Part shown: one piece after another, positions 1-8,759 of the stretch | Position numbering within the stretch: position 1 is the stretch's first letter | Layout of the letters: the number at the start of each line of letters is the position of its first letter | Assembly: GCA_020636045.1 (NCBI GenBank) | Contig: JACJYP010000002.1 | Location: 62,001-126,000, forward strand | Length of the DNA stretch: 64,000 nucleotides | Source: Lewinellaceae bacterium | Lineage (GTDB): Bacteria > Bacteroidota > Bacteroidia > Chitinophagales > Saprospiraceae | Direction of reading: 5' to 3' | Translations under genes and position numbers: made by a program | The notes under the pieces: model-generated | The model's database searches: none | The model's input: only the letters and a program-made list of their open reading frames with translations | What the model was told of the DNA's origin: nothing

Positions 1-308
1 TCGGCCGCTTCCAGATTTCCCCTGATCTCTTCTACAACACCCAGGCCGTTCCAGGCGCTCGCTTCCCCGGAGGGGAAATTCAGTTTTTGAGCAAGTTTGA
101 TGGCTTCATGCAGCCGCGCGTCTGCCTCGTCGGTGTGCACTTCATTGATCTCCCAGGCATAATCGGTCAGCAAAACGACGCGGTGGGTATCGGCGGGGGC
201 ATCGCGCAGGAGGCGCGCCAGCGAATCGGCGGCGGGTGACTGAGCATACGCAAGGGCCGGCAGCAGGGCTGCCAGCAGCAAGATCAGATATCCGCACCAG
301 TGTTTCAT
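1..308 (-). CDS. TPR-type exported protein, N-terminal fragment
   Basis: The frame opens at an ATG (308-306) and stays open to the window edge, so only about 102 residues are visible. It starts with a good signal peptide (MKHWCGYLILLLAALLPALA, then YAQ). After it comes a helical stretch with SLARLLRDAPADT and then WEINEVHTDEADARLHEAIKLAQKL followed by SAWNGLGVVEEIRGN, which reads like the first tetratricopeptide repeats of the TPR-containing sensor histidine kinases or LuxR-type regulators common in Bacteroidota. The catalytic part, if any, lies outside the window. The signal peptide and TPR-like pattern are seen; the kinase idea is inference from the family. Confidence 0.6.
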   Translation of the reverse strand, partial: MKHWCGYLILLLAALLPALAYAQSPAADSLARLLRDAPADTHRVVLLTDYAWEINEVHTDEADARLHEAIKLAQKLNFPSGEASAWNGLGVVEEIRGNLEAA

Positions 309-370
309 GCCGAATCGGATGATGTGGCGCTCGAAAACGGCAGCCGCCGGAATTTCCCGAACGCGCGTGC

Positions 371-1660
371 TTATGCCGCTTTCAGGCGGCCGATCCGCGA
401 TCCCTCGAGTTTGCCTTGCGCATACGCGCGATCGATCACCAGTTGTTTTTGTTCTCCCTTGCCGGCGGTTGGCAGTTCGAACATCGCGTCGGTCAGGATC
501 GCTTCACACAGAGAGCGCAGGCCGCGGGCGCCGAGTTTGTATTCCATCGCTTTTTCCGCAATGAAATCAAGGGCGGAATCCTCCAGTTTGAGTTGAATGC
601 CTTCCAGGGCAAATAATTTTTCGTACTGGCGCAGGAGGGCGTTGCGCGGCTCGGTGAGGATGCGGCGCAGTGCATCGAGATCGAGCGGATCGAGGTGTAC
701 GACCACCGGCATGCGGCCGACCAGTTCGGGGATCAGGCCGTAATTCTTGATATCCTGATGGCCGACGTACTGGAGCAGGTTTTCCTTGTCGATGCGCTCT
801 TCCTGGTTCTTGTTGAAACCGATGACCTGGGTATTGACGCGGCGGGCGATGATCTTGTCGATGCCGTCGAAGGCGCCGCCGCAGATAAACAGGATGTTCT
901 GTGTGTTGATCTTCACCAGTTTTTGCTCGGGGTGCTTTCTTCCGCCCTGCGGCGGCACCAGTACTTCCGCACCTTCGAGCATTTTCAGCATGCCCTGCTG
1001 AACGCCTTCACCCGATACGTCGCGGGTGATAGACGGGTTGTCCTGTTTGCGCGCGATCTTGTCGATCTCGTCGATATACACGATGCCGCGTTCGGCCGCT
1101 TCCACATCGTAATCGCACACCTGAAGCAGGCGGGAAAGGATGCTTTCTACATCTTCGCCGACGTATCCGGCTTCGGTGAATACCGTTGCATCCACAATGG
1201 TGAACGGCACATTCAGCAACTTGGCAATGGTTTTTGCGAGCAACGTTTTACCGGTGCCCGTCTGACCGACGAACAGCACGTTCGATTTTTCGATCTCCAC
1301 ATCGTCGGAATCGACGGCTTTCCCGAATTGCTGCAGGCGCTTGTAGTGGTTGTATACAGCAACAGACAACACCTTCTTGGCGTCGCCCTGGCCGATCACG
1401 TACTGGTCGAGAAAAGTCTTGATGTCGCGCGGCGGGATGAGGTGGATCGGTCCGCTGTAGCGGCTGCTTTTCCCTGACCCGGGCTCTTCTTTGCCGGCGA
1501 CTCCGGCCTTGCGCAATTCCTGGTCGATGATATCCTGCGCCTTTTCGACGCATACTTCGCATATCTGTCCGTCCATGCCGGACACAAGGATCATCACTTC
1601 TTCTTCCCCGCGCCCGCAAAAGGAACAGCGGTGCTGGGTGGGTTTGCCGCGTTTGATCAT
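371..1660 (-). CDS. clpX: ATP-dependent Clp protease ATP-binding subunit ClpX
   Basis: Hexameric AAA+ unfoldase that feeds tagged proteins into ClpP in the cytoplasm. About 429 residues, normal for the family. Visible in order: an N-terminal C4 zinc finger (Cys12, Cys15, Cys34, Cys37), Walker A GQTGTGKT (132-139), pore loop GYVGED (165-170), Walker B VYIDEID (about 194-200), the RKH pore loop (241-243), the ClpP-docking IGF loop (280-282) and the sensor-2 GARGLR near 380. The frame can be extended to a TTG at 1717, but that codon lies inside the -7 promoter box at 1715-1722, so the ATG at 1660 is the start. It is downstream of clpP on the same strand with its own promoter. Confidence 0.98.
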   Translation of the reverse strand: MIKRGKPTQHRCSFCGRGEEEVMILVSGMDGQICEVCVEKAQDIIDQELRKAGVAGKEEPGSGKSSRYSGPIHLIPPRDIKTFLDQYVIGQGDAKKVLSVAVYNHYKRLQQFGKAVDSDDVEIEKSNVLFVGQTGTGKTLLAKTIAKLLNVPFTIVDATVFTEAGYVGEDVESILSRLLQVCDYDVEAAERGIVYIDEIDKIARKQDNPSITRDVSGEGVQQGMLKMLEGAEVLVPPQGGRKHPEQKLVKINTQNILFICGGAFDGIDKIIARRVNTQVIGFNKNQEERIDKENLLQYVGHQDIKNYGLIPELVGRMPVVVHLDPLDLDALRRILTEPRNALLRQYEKLFALEGIQLKLEDSALDFIAEKAMEYKLGARGLRSLCEAILTDAMFELPTAGKGEQKQLVIDRAYAQGKLEGSRIGRLKAA

Positions 1661-1714
1661 ATCAGTAAGGGTGAACGGAAATTCCGTCCTGAATTTATAT
1701 ATAAAATTGAAATG

Positions 1715-1745
1715 CAAAGGTATGGAAAAAAGGAGGCCGCCTCAA
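1715..1745 (-). promoter_or_regulatory. Bacteroidota-type promoter of clpX
   Basis: On the minus strand TTG (1745-1743), a 20-base spacer, then TACCTTTG (1722-1715) match the Bacteroidota sigma-A consensus TTG-N19/20-TAnnTTTG. Transcription would begin near 1708, about 50 bases before the ClpX ATG. Confidence 0.75.
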
Positions 1746-1754
1746 GTAGGAGAA

Positions 1755-1797
1755 GGCAAAAGGCATGTATGCGCTGTTAAGTGCATCGCCTTTTGCC
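1755..1797 (-). terminator. Long hairpin between clpP and clpX
   Basis: GGCAAAAGGC (1755-1764) and GCCTTTTGCC (1788-1797) are perfect inverse complements, and the inner bases (ATGCGC/GTGCAT) extend the pairing. It lies between the clpP stop and the clpX promoter and is transcribed from clpP. A run of Ts follows only farther downstream (about 1724-1730), so it may be a weak terminator, a transcript end protector or a regulatory hairpin. Confidence 0.45.
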
Positions 1798-1827
1798 CTC
1801 ATACCTTTTTATCCGTCCGGGCAACTG

Positions 1828-2526
1828 TTACTCTTTACCCTTCGGGTTGTTGCGGTCGAGCACTTCATCTACCAGACCGTATTCCTTTGCTTCTGCGGAG
1901 CTCATCCAGTTGTCGCGGTCGCAGTCTTCCTCTATCTTATCATACGGCTGCCCGGTGTGGTGTGCCAGGATATCGTACAGCGACTTCTGCATTTTTTTGA
2001 TCAGTTTGTACGAAATCTCGATGTCGGACACCTGGCCCTGTGCGCCGCCCATCGGCTGGTGGATCATCACATGGCTATGGAACAGCGCGCTGCGTTTGCC
2101 TTTGGTGCCGGCAGCAAGCAGCACGGCGCCCATAGAAGCGGCGAGTCCAGTGCAGATCGTGGCTACATCGGGCGAAACATATTGCATGGTATCGTAGATG
2201 CCGAGGCCGTCGATCACCGACCCGCCCGGGCTGTTGATGAACATCTGCACATCGCGCTTGGGGTCGGTGCTTTCCAGGAACAGCAACTGCGCCTGCACCA
2301 CATTGGAAACGTATTCCGTGACGGGCACGCCCATGAATATGATGCGATCCATCATCAGGCGGCTGAACACGTCGAGCGCAGCGGCATTCATCTGGCGCTC
2401 TTCGATCACGTAGGGCGTGAAGGCGCGGATACCGGGCGCGCTGGCATCCATGTACTTTTCAAGGTGCATGCCGCTCATGCCGAGGTGCTTGACGGCATAC
2501 TTTTGAAATTCATTTTTGTCGAACAT
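1828..2526 (-). CDS. clpP: ATP-dependent Clp protease proteolytic subunit ClpP
   Basis: Serine peptidase (family S14) that forms the tetradecameric chamber degrading substrates delivered by ClpX. 232 residues, with an N-terminal extension of about 35 residues relative to E. coli mature ClpP. The catalytic triad is visible: Ser131 in GLAASMGAV, His156 in SHVMIHQP and Asp205 in DRDNWMSS; the oxyanion-loop glycines NSPGGSV are at 99-104. It is upstream of clpX on the same strand and downstream of trigger factor, the usual bacterial order tig-clpP-clpX, though each gene is separated by more than 150 bases here. Confidence 0.98.
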   Translation of the reverse strand: MFDKNEFQKYAVKHLGMSGMHLEKYMDASAPGIRAFTPYVIEERQMNAAALDVFSRLMMDRIIFMGVPVTEYVSNVVQAQLLFLESTDPKRDVQMFINSPGGSVIDGLGIYDTMQYVSPDVATICTGLAASMGAVLLAAGTKGKRSALFHSHVMIHQPMGGAQGQVSDIEISYKLIKKMQKSLYDILAHHTGQPYDKIEEDCDRDNWMSSAEAKEYGLVDEVLDRNNPKGKE

Positions 2527-2752
2527 GATTAACTTTATTTTTGAGGCAAATGAAACAACTTTTGTACGGAATGGTTAAAATCGAAAAAAATGGAACTGTA
2601 ATCAGGGATGTACGTCCTCAAAAAAACGATGAACGTCGGTTTTGAGGGGACAAAAGTACCGCTCGTTTTTTTTCGGGAAAATCCGGACCGCTTTTACGAC
2701 CTCTTTTTGTCTGCCGGATGCCAAAAAAACTGTACCGGAAGCGCTTTTATGG

Positions 2753-2790
2753 CACGAGCCCCCCGCGGTTTTTCACGCAGGGGGCTCGTG
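2753..2790 (-). terminator. Terminator hairpin after trigger factor
   Basis: CACGAGCCCCC (2753-2763) pairs perfectly with GGGGGCTCGTG (2780-2790), and the loop has an extra GCG/CGC pair. It sits just past the tig stop (2812). No long T run follows on the minus strand, so termination strength is uncertain. The rest of 2527-2811 shows no gene. Confidence 0.6.
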
Positions 2791-2811
2791 TTTATGTAGC
2801 CCGGCGGCAAA

Positions 2812-4239
2812 TCACTCGGAAGCCGCTTCGCGAAGTGCGGCGTCGGCCTGTTGCTCTTCTTCCGCTTTTTTGGAGATCGAATCGATGATCTGGTGGAATT
2901 CATCGGAAGGGATCGCCTTGTCGTTGATGCTCACCTCCCCGCGTATGGCTTCGAAAATCTTGTCCGTTTCGAGGTCGCGGCGCGTGCTTTCCACGTCTTT
3001 CTCGTTCTGCATCAGTCGCTCGACGCTGCTTTCGATCAACTGCTCGGGCAGGTTGGACTGGAAATAGTTACGCACCTTGTCGGCATATGCAGCGCGGATC
3101 TCCTCTTCCGTTACTTCCAGGGAGAACCGTTCGCTGATCTTGTCGCGCAGCAGCGACCAGCGTAGATTCTCAGCAAAGGCAGGGTATTCGCGCTCGATCT
3201 GCTCGTCGTCGAGCTGACCTTCGTTGCTGACTTTCAGCCAGCGCTTGAGGAACTTTTCGGGCAGTTCGATCTGGTTGAGGGAAAGCAGGCGCTCCTGAAA
3301 AGAACGCATCAGCAAAGCATTCGAACGCACGTCGTAGAAACGCAGGATGCCCTTCTTGATCTCGTCGATCGCTTCATCGCGATTGCTGACGCGGTCTTCG
3401 CCGAAATAGCCAGTGTAAAAATCGTCGTTTAGGTCGGCCTCTTCGATGCGGCTCACTTCCGCGATCGTGCCTTCAAACCAGTCGCCCACTTCGCGATCGT
3501 CATTGTCTTCCAGGTTGAGGATGTACTTGCGGTACATGCCTTCCTTGTCCTGGGTTTCCAGCAGGCGCGCGTTGAAACGAAGCGTATCGTCTTTTTTCAG
3601 GCCGAGCAATTGCATTTTCAGGGCCTCGTCAGGCACGTCCTTGATAAAAGCGGTGATCGTTGTGGCCCAGCCTCCTTCTTTTACGGCGCTGTCCGCATTG
3701 CCTTCCAGTTCTTTCGCTTCGATGCGCACGATATCGTTCTCCTGGATATCCGTTTCCGGGTTGCTGCGTTTGCCCATGCGCTTGCGGGCGTAGTTCAGGT
3801 CTTCTTCTGCCAGTTCATCGAGGTTGGCGATCGTAAGCCGCTCGAATTTTTCCTTTTTATCGAGTCCCTGCATTTCAAAAGGGGCTACAAATCCCACTTC
3901 GTAGTCGATGGAATATTCGGGATCGGGATCGCTGATCTTGAACGAGAAACTGCGCTGATTTTCCGTGGGCAGGGGTTGGCCGAGCACATCCAGTTTGCTT
4001 TCGCGCAAATATTCGTAAAGCCGGTTGGCGAGCAAATCATTGAGGGTATCGCTGAAGATGGCGTTGCCGTATAGTTTCCTGACAAAATCCATGGGCGCCT
4101 GACCTTGCCGGAATCCTTTGATGGCGGCGCGGGAGCGGAATTTTTTAAGTTCGGAGTCGATTTTCGGTTTGATCTCGTCGCGTGTAACGGTGACGGTCAG
4201 AACGGCTGAGGTGTTGTCGATGTCTTTGCGGACAACCAT
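2812..4239 (-). CDS. tig: Trigger factor
   Basis: Ribosome-associated chaperone that shields nascent chains at the exit tunnel. About 475 residues. The ribosome-docking signature is present as GFRQGQAP (42-49, canonical GFRxGxxP). A central PPIase-like region follows (ENDIVRIEAKELEG, then WATTITAFIKDVPDEAL), and then a long helical C-terminal arm with GTIAEVSRIEEADLNDDFY and LPEKFLKRWLK, as in Bacteroidota trigger factors. The open frame extends to 4311, but its first 24 residues come from an AATTGGAAAT-rich intergenic repeat, so the ATG at 4239 is preferred. It precedes clpP and clpX. Confidence 0.95.
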   Translation of the reverse strand: MVVRKDIDNTSAVLTVTVTRDEIKPKIDSELKKFRSRAAIKGFRQGQAPMDFVRKLYGNAIFSDTLNDLLANRLYEYLRESKLDVLGQPLPTENQRSFSFKISDPDPEYSIDYEVGFVAPFEMQGLDKKEKFERLTIANLDELAEEDLNYARKRMGKRSNPETDIQENDIVRIEAKELEGNADSAVKEGGWATTITAFIKDVPDEALKMQLLGLKKDDTLRFNARLLETQDKEGMYRKYILNLEDNDDREVGDWFEGTIAEVSRIEEADLNDDFYTGYFGEDRVSNRDEAIDEIKKGILRFYDVRSNALLMRSFQERLLSLNQIELPEKFLKRWLKVSNEGQLDDEQIEREYPAFAENLRWSLLRDKISERFSLEVTEEEIRAAYADKVRNYFQSNLPEQLIESSVERLMQNEKDVESTRRDLETDKIFEAIRGEVSINDKAIPSDEFHQIIDSISKKAEEEQQADAALREAASE

Positions 4240-4378
4240 AAGAGTGAAATTGGAAAATGGATATTGGAAATTAGAAATTGGGAAATCCGATTGGGGTTTT
4301 CTGTTCGTCAAATGCCCGGAACGAACATACGATGTTGTAAAATGTTTTATTCAGAGGTTTTAATGGTCATTACCGGAG

Positions 4379-4460
4379 TGCGGGCGGAGGGACTCGAACC
4401 CCCATGCCTCGCGGCGCCAGATCCTAAGTCTGGTACGTCTACCAATTCCGCCACGCCCGC
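4379..4460 (-). tRNA. tRNA-Leu (anticodon TAG)
   Basis: The minus strand reads GCGGGCG (acceptor, 4460-4454), a D-arm with AATTGGTAGACG, an anticodon stem CCAGA/TCTGG around loop CTTAGGA (anticodon TAG), a short class II variable arm, the T-arm GGGTTCGAGTCCC and the returning acceptor strand CGCCCGC with discriminator A at 4379. The length of 82 and the long variable arm fit tRNA-Leu. CCA is not encoded. Confidence 0.97.
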
Positions 4461-4642
4461 ATCTGTAATGTCACCGGAGCGCATTTTATCCCTTGCCGGA
4501 ACGGCGAAATAAAATGCAGAAATTTTTTGTTGCCGCGGCATTGGCAACTCCGGAACAATTGGCAAATTTTTTGTAACTTTAAAACTTTCAGCGACAAAAA
4601 AATGGCCGGAATTCCAAAGCCGGACCCATTCAAAAAGGACCG

Positions 4643-4672
4643 CAAAAGTACATGCTTTCGGTAGAAAACAAA
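4643..4672 (-). promoter_or_regulatory. Possible promoter for tRNA-Leu
   Basis: The minus strand has TTTG (4672-4669), 18 bases, then TACTTTTG (4650-4643). This would give a leader of about 175 bases before the tRNA. The spacer is one base short, so this is tentative. Confidence 0.35.
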
Positions 4673-4714
4673 GCTTCGGACCCGCAGAAAAACCGTTAAC
4701 GGAGCGCAAACAAA

Positions 4715-4745
4715 TTTGGACTGATAAAAGTTTGCGCTAAATTTG
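4715..4745 (+). promoter_or_regulatory. Promoter of rel/spoT
   Basis: TTTG (4715-4718), exactly 19 bases, then TAAATTTG (4738-4745) match the Bacteroidota consensus. Transcription would start near 4752, about 30 bases before the ATG at 4783. An AGGAGGG sequence (4772-4778) precedes the ATG, an unusual Shine-Dalgarno site for this phylum. The rest of 4461-4714 shows no gene. Confidence 0.8.
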
Positions 4746-4782
4746 TAAGGCATCTGAACACACCGATAAACAGGAGGGATTC

Positions 4783-7086
4783 ATGGAGCAGCACGAACCC
4801 ATTATTACTGCTGCGGAAGAGATGAACGCAGGAACGCCAGGCAATCACGTGCTGGAGGCGAAGGATGCCGCCATCCCCGGCGAACGCGAAGATCAGTTGG
4901 TGATCAGGAGAGCGTATAGAAACCTCCTGAAATCTATCAAAACGCCGCTCGATAAACCCGACCGCGAGGCGATCCGCGCCGCTTTCGAACTGGCGGCAGA
5001 CTCGCATCACCAGCAGCGCCGCAAAACGGGGGAGCCGTACATCATGCACCCCATTGAAGTGGCGCGTATCTGCGTGGAAGAGATCGGATTGGGCCCTACG
5101 GCCGTGGTTTGCGCGTTGTTGCACGATGTGGTGGAAGATACGGACGTGACGTTGAAGGATATTCACGACCGTTTCGGCGCCCGTGTTTCGCTGATCGTCG
5201 ATGGTCTTACCAAACTCGACGGACTGCACGATTCCGAAAGCCCCCAGGCTGAAAACCTTAGCAAAGTGCTGCGCGCGATGGTGTCCGACGTGCGGGTCGT
5301 ACTGATCAAGATGGCCGACCGCCTCCACAACCTGCGCACCATCAAGGGCATGCCCCATCACAAGCAGCTGAAAATTGCGGCCGAAACAACCACGATCTAT
5401 GCTCCGCTGGCGCATCGCCTGGGGCTTTACAAGATCAAAAGCGAATTTCAGGACCTGTGCCTGAAAGTCACCCACCCCGAAGAATACCACGAGATCGCGG
5501 ATAAACTCTCTCAGACCAAACGCGCCCGCGAACAGTACATCCGCGAGTTTACGGCGCCCATCAAAGAAGCGCTCGATGAAATGGGCATGCGTTTCCGCAT
5601 TGCCGGCAGGCCCAAAAGCATCTATTCCATCCGGAACAAGATCAAGCATAAACACGTCTCCTTTGAAGATATTTACGACCTGTTTGCCGTACGGATCATC
5701 GTCGATGTGCCGCCGGAAGAGGAGCGCCTGGCCTGCTGGCAGGTGTACACGTTCGTAACGGATTTTTACAAGCCGATCCCCGAACGGCTGAAGGACTGGA
5801 TCACGAGCCCGAAAGCGAACGGCTACGAATCGCTGCACACCACTGTGATCGGCCCCGAAGGGCGTTTTGTGGAAGTGCAGATCCGGTCAGAACGCATGGA
5901 CGATATCGCGGAACGCGGCTTTGCCGCGCACTGGAAATACAAGGGTGTAAAAGGGCTGAGCAAACTCAAAAAAGACGTCTTCGAGAATTGGCTCAACCAG
6001 GTACGCGAAACCCTGGAAAACAATGATACCGGCAGCGCCGTCGAGTTTCTGGCCGACTTCCAGAGCAATCTTTTTGCGGAAGAGGTGCACGTCTTTACTC
6101 CCAAAGGAGAAATGAAGATACTGCCGGAAGGAGCCACGGCACTCGACTTCGCGTTCAGTATCCACTCCGATATCGGATGTGCCTGTCAATCCGTCAAGAT
6201 CAACAACAAACTCGAACGCCTCGACTACGTGCTGAAAAGCGGCGACCAGGTGGAGGTGATCACCAAAAAAACGCAAAAGCCGAAGGAAGACTGGCTACAG
6301 TTTGTGGTCACGGGCAAAGCCAAAAACCGCATCCGCTCTGCCCTGCGCGAAGAAAAACGCAGCCAGGCGGAATACGGCCGCGAAATTCTCGAGCGCAAAC
6401 TCAATGCCTACAAGGTATCGGTAGAGGATAACGCGGACATGCTGGCCCGCTGGTACGGTTACCCCAATCGCCTTGAATTTCTCAGCGCGATCTTCCTCGA
6501 GCAGGTGGACCTCTCGGACCTCAAGCGTTTTCGCAGCGACGGCACGCGGCTGATCGAGATCGAAGATAAAATCATCCGGCAGGAAACCGAACCGGTCGTT
6601 CCGGACAGTCCGCCCAGGATCAAATCGGGCAACAAACCCGAAGTGATCATCAATGGCGAACCGGGCAGTTATTACCAGTATTCCTTTGCTACCTGCTGCA
6701 ACCCCGTGCAGGGCGACGCGATCTTCGGGTTTATCCTTGCGCAGGGAGGCGTCAAGATCCACCGCGCTACCTGTCCCAATGCCACGCACCTGCTCGCCAA
6801 CTACGAGCATCGCATCCTGAAGGCGGGCTGGGGCAACACGGTGAAAGCCGATTTTCTGACCAATATCGTCGTGACGGGCATCGACAGCGGCCCTGGCGTG
6901 ATCCACCAGCTCACCGACAAGATATCGAGCCTGGGCATCAATATCCGCTCATTCTCCATTTCAGGCGAAAGCGGCTACTTTGAAGGGCGCATCGGCCTGA
7001 TCGTGTCCAATACCGACCAGTTGAATCTGGCGATGAAAGCGCTCAAAAGCTTCGACTGGGTGTCGAATGTGACGCGGGAAGAGTGA
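4783..7086 (+). CDS. Bifunctional (p)ppGpp synthetase/hydrolase, RelA/SpoT family
   Basis: Makes and degrades the stringent-response alarmone (p)ppGpp in the cytoplasm. 767 residues, full length. In order: an HD hydrolase domain with HDVVEDT (114-120) and the other metal ligands in DSHHQQRR and YIMHP; the synthetase domain (about 240-370) with GRPKSIYSIRNKI and ANGYESLHTTVIGPEG; a TGS domain (about 430-490, VFTPKGEMKILPEGAT); the cysteine/helical region FATCCNPVQGD; and a C-terminal ACT domain. The intact HDxxED motif suggests an active hydrolase, so this is a Rel/SpoT-type rather than a RelA-only enzyme. It has its own promoter and a Shine-Dalgarno-like site, and ends 10 bases before the convergent GtrA gene. 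Confidence 0.97.
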   Translation: MEQHEPIITAAEEMNAGTPGNHVLEAKDAAIPGEREDQLVIRRAYRNLLKSIKTPLDKPDREAIRAAFELAADSHHQQRRKTGEPYIMHPIEVARICVEEIGLGPTAVVCALLHDVVEDTDVTLKDIHDRFGARVSLIVDGLTKLDGLHDSESPQAENLSKVLRAMVSDVRVVLIKMADRLHNLRTIKGMPHHKQLKIAAETTTIYAPLAHRLGLYKIKSEFQDLCLKVTHPEEYHEIADKLSQTKRAREQYIREFTAPIKEALDEMGMRFRIAGRPKSIYSIRNKIKHKHVSFEDIYDLFAVRIIVDVPPEEERLACWQVYTFVTDFYKPIPERLKDWITSPKANGYESLHTTVIGPEGRFVEVQIRSERMDDIAERGFAAHWKYKGVKGLSKLKKDVFENWLNQVRETLENNDTGSAVEFLADFQSNLFAEEVHVFTPKGEMKILPEGATALDFAFSIHSDIGCACQSVKINNKLERLDYVLKSGDQVEVITKKTQKPKEDWLQFVVTGKAKNRIRSALREEKRSQAEYGREILERKLNAYKVSVEDNADMLARWYGYPNRLEFLSAIFLEQVDLSDLKRFRSDGTRLIEIEDKIIRQETEPVVPDSPPRIKSGNKPEVIINGEPGSYYQYSFATCCNPVQGDAIFGFILAQGGVKIHRATCPNATHLLANYEHRILKAGWGNTVKADFLTNIVVTGIDSGPGVIHQLTDKISSLGINIRSFSISGESGYFEGRIGLIVSNTDQLNLAMKALKSFDWVSNVTREE

Positions 7087-7096
7087 AGCGCTGTGT

Positions 7097-7480
7097 TCAG
7101 GCGTGGAAGGTAAAAGTGTAGTTCGCCCAGAAATTCCACAGCGTGACCACGCCGGTAGCGAATAATTTGGAAATGTAAAAATTTACCTTGAAGCGTTCGT
7201 TGAGCACGTAAATGATGCTGTTGTTGATCGCCAGGCCGATCAGCGATGCCAGCAGAAATTTGGAGAACTGCATGGCGATGGAAGGGTCGTTGCTGTGAAA
7301 AGTCCAGATGCGGTTGAGCAGGTAGTTGCTGACGACCGCGCACAGAAATCCCGTGCTGTTGGCGATGTATTTGTTCAGCCTGAGTTTTTCTTTCCCGATC
7401 CAGGTAATGCCAAAATCCACCACGACGCCGGAGGCGCCGACGATACCGAATTTGATGAATTTGTAAACGATGTCGCTCAT
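7097..7480 (-). CDS. GtrA family membrane protein
   Basis: 127-residue protein with four predicted membrane helices. It shows the GtrA/DPMS1 pattern: FIKFGIVGASGVVVDFGITW at the start, a central FLCAVVSNYLLNRIWTF and the ending WNFWANYTFTF. Members of this family are thought to help move or hold polyprenyl-linked sugars for cell-surface glycosylation. It lies 72 bases downstream of a GT87 glycosyltransferase on the same strand, which fits such a role. Its substrate is unknown. Confidence 0.9.
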   Translation of the reverse strand: MSDIVYKFIKFGIVGASGVVVDFGITWIGKEKLRLNKYIANSTGFLCAVVSNYLLNRIWTFHSNDPSIAMQFSKFLLASLIGLAINNSIIYVLNERFKVNFYISKLFATGVVTLWNFWANYTFTFHA

Positions 7481-7552
7481 GGTTTGTAGTGTGCCGGTAT
7501 TGCTTCTTAGGGGCTATTGCGGAATAAAATACAAACCGGCAAAAAATGCCGC

Positions 7553-8728
7553 TCAGTCGTTTTCATTGGAATCATGCGGGTAATTTCCCTTCAATAACCG
7601 CCAGGTGATCAGTGTCCAGACGGCGATACAGGGCACGGCTTTCAGGACGTATGGTTGCACCCACATCTGGCGCAACGTTTTTGGGAAAATATCGGTTGGT
7701 GACAGCGAAACGAGGGCGAAGGTTGTCCACAGCAGCCATTTATCCAACACTTTTTTTTCGGAGGCGAACCACCAAAGCGCCACACCGCACATGGCGATGA
7801 TAAACGTGGGCGATTCGGCTTTATGATTAAAAATGACCACCCAGATCAGGATCGAAGCAGCAGTCAGCATTTTTCCCGTCCTGGTCGGAGTTTTTACCGC
7901 AGGTAAAATGCTGACCAGCAGCATGGCCAGCCCCGCCAGCGTAACGCCCGTTTTCGATGGCGCCCAACCGAACCAGGACTGTAACCAGCCCTGCACGGAG
8001 AGCCCGACAGAGGCCTCGTGGTCGTCGCGCAACAACTCCAGCCACCATGCGTACACTTGCTTCAGTTGCCCGGCAGATATCATTGCCAGGGGCAGCAGGG
8101 CCAGCAACAGCGTCCATCCCAGTAGCCACCCGGAAAAACGCCCGTTGCGGTAAGTGTAGGGATAAAGCGGCGCCAGAACGGCGGCGAAAATACCGAAGAT
8201 TTTGATGTATGCAGCTCCTGCGATGTATCCGGCGGCCGGGGCCGGTTTTTTCCGGTCCAGGGCGATAAAGGCCAGCAGCATCAGTCCGGCGGTGAGGCCG
8301 TTGCTTTGGCTGTTTTGCAGGGAAGTGATCAGTTCGATCAATACGAACCAGGCGGCAAAGCGGCGTTGCCCGTCGTCGAGCCAGGGCAATTTCAACACGG
8401 CATACAGCAGGATCAGCGCGTTGAGGAGGTTCCAGGCGGGCAGGCCCAGCCAGTCGGGCATGGCAGCGAAGGGAGCCATGAAGATCGCGAAAGCAGGGCT
8501 GTATTTGTACAGGTCCCACTGCTCTGCCGGAAAGGCTGCATAGGGATTAAGCCCCTGTAGTAAATGGGCAAAGGCGTTTTTGAAAATGCGGTAATTCTCG
8601 TAAAACGTATAACCGCCTTCCCGGTGCCCTTGCGTGAGTTTCTGTATCGAAACCGCTGTGGCCGCCAGGGTGTACATCACCCACAGCGGCCACGTTTTTT
8701 TTCCGATTTGCTTTAGGCGGAGCATCAA
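7553..8728 (-). CDS. GT87 / DUF2029 polytopic glycosyltransferase
   Basis: 391-residue integral membrane protein with about nine or ten hydrophobic segments. The loop GLNPYAAFPAEQWDLYKYSP followed by AFAIFMAPFAAMP is the hallmark of the GT-C type GT87 family, which moves mannose or similar sugars from polyprenyl donors on the outer face of the inner membrane. The N-terminus MMLRLKQ could start at either Met. It follows the DUF6438 gene by 31 bases and precedes GtrA, so the three may form an operon. The acceptor cannot be told from the sequence. Confidence 0.85.
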   Translation of the reverse strand: MMLRLKQIGKKTWPLWVMYTLAATAVSIQKLTQGHREGGYTFYENYRIFKNAFAHLLQGLNPYAAFPAEQWDLYKYSPAFAIFMAPFAAMPDWLGLPAWNLLNALILLYAVLKLPWLDDGQRRFAAWFVLIELITSLQNSQSNGLTAGLMLLAFIALDRKKPAPAAGYIAGAAYIKIFGIFAAVLAPLYPYTYRNGRFSGWLLGWTLLLALLPLAMISAGQLKQVYAWWLELLRDDHEASVGLSVQGWLQSWFGWAPSKTGVTLAGLAMLLVSILPAVKTPTRTGKMLTAASILIWVVIFNHKAESPTFIIAMCGVALWWFASEKKVLDKWLLWTTFALVSLSPTDIFPKTLRQMWVQPYVLKAVPCIAVWTLITWRLLKGNYPHDSNEND

Positions 8729-8759
8729 GGCATTGAATTGGCTACCTCCCTTCCTGATA

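Noticed and set aside
4696..5838. 380-codon open frame antisense to rel/spoT
   Set aside because: It is a shadow of a well-supported gene; the reverse frame has no family motif and contains no signal for expression.
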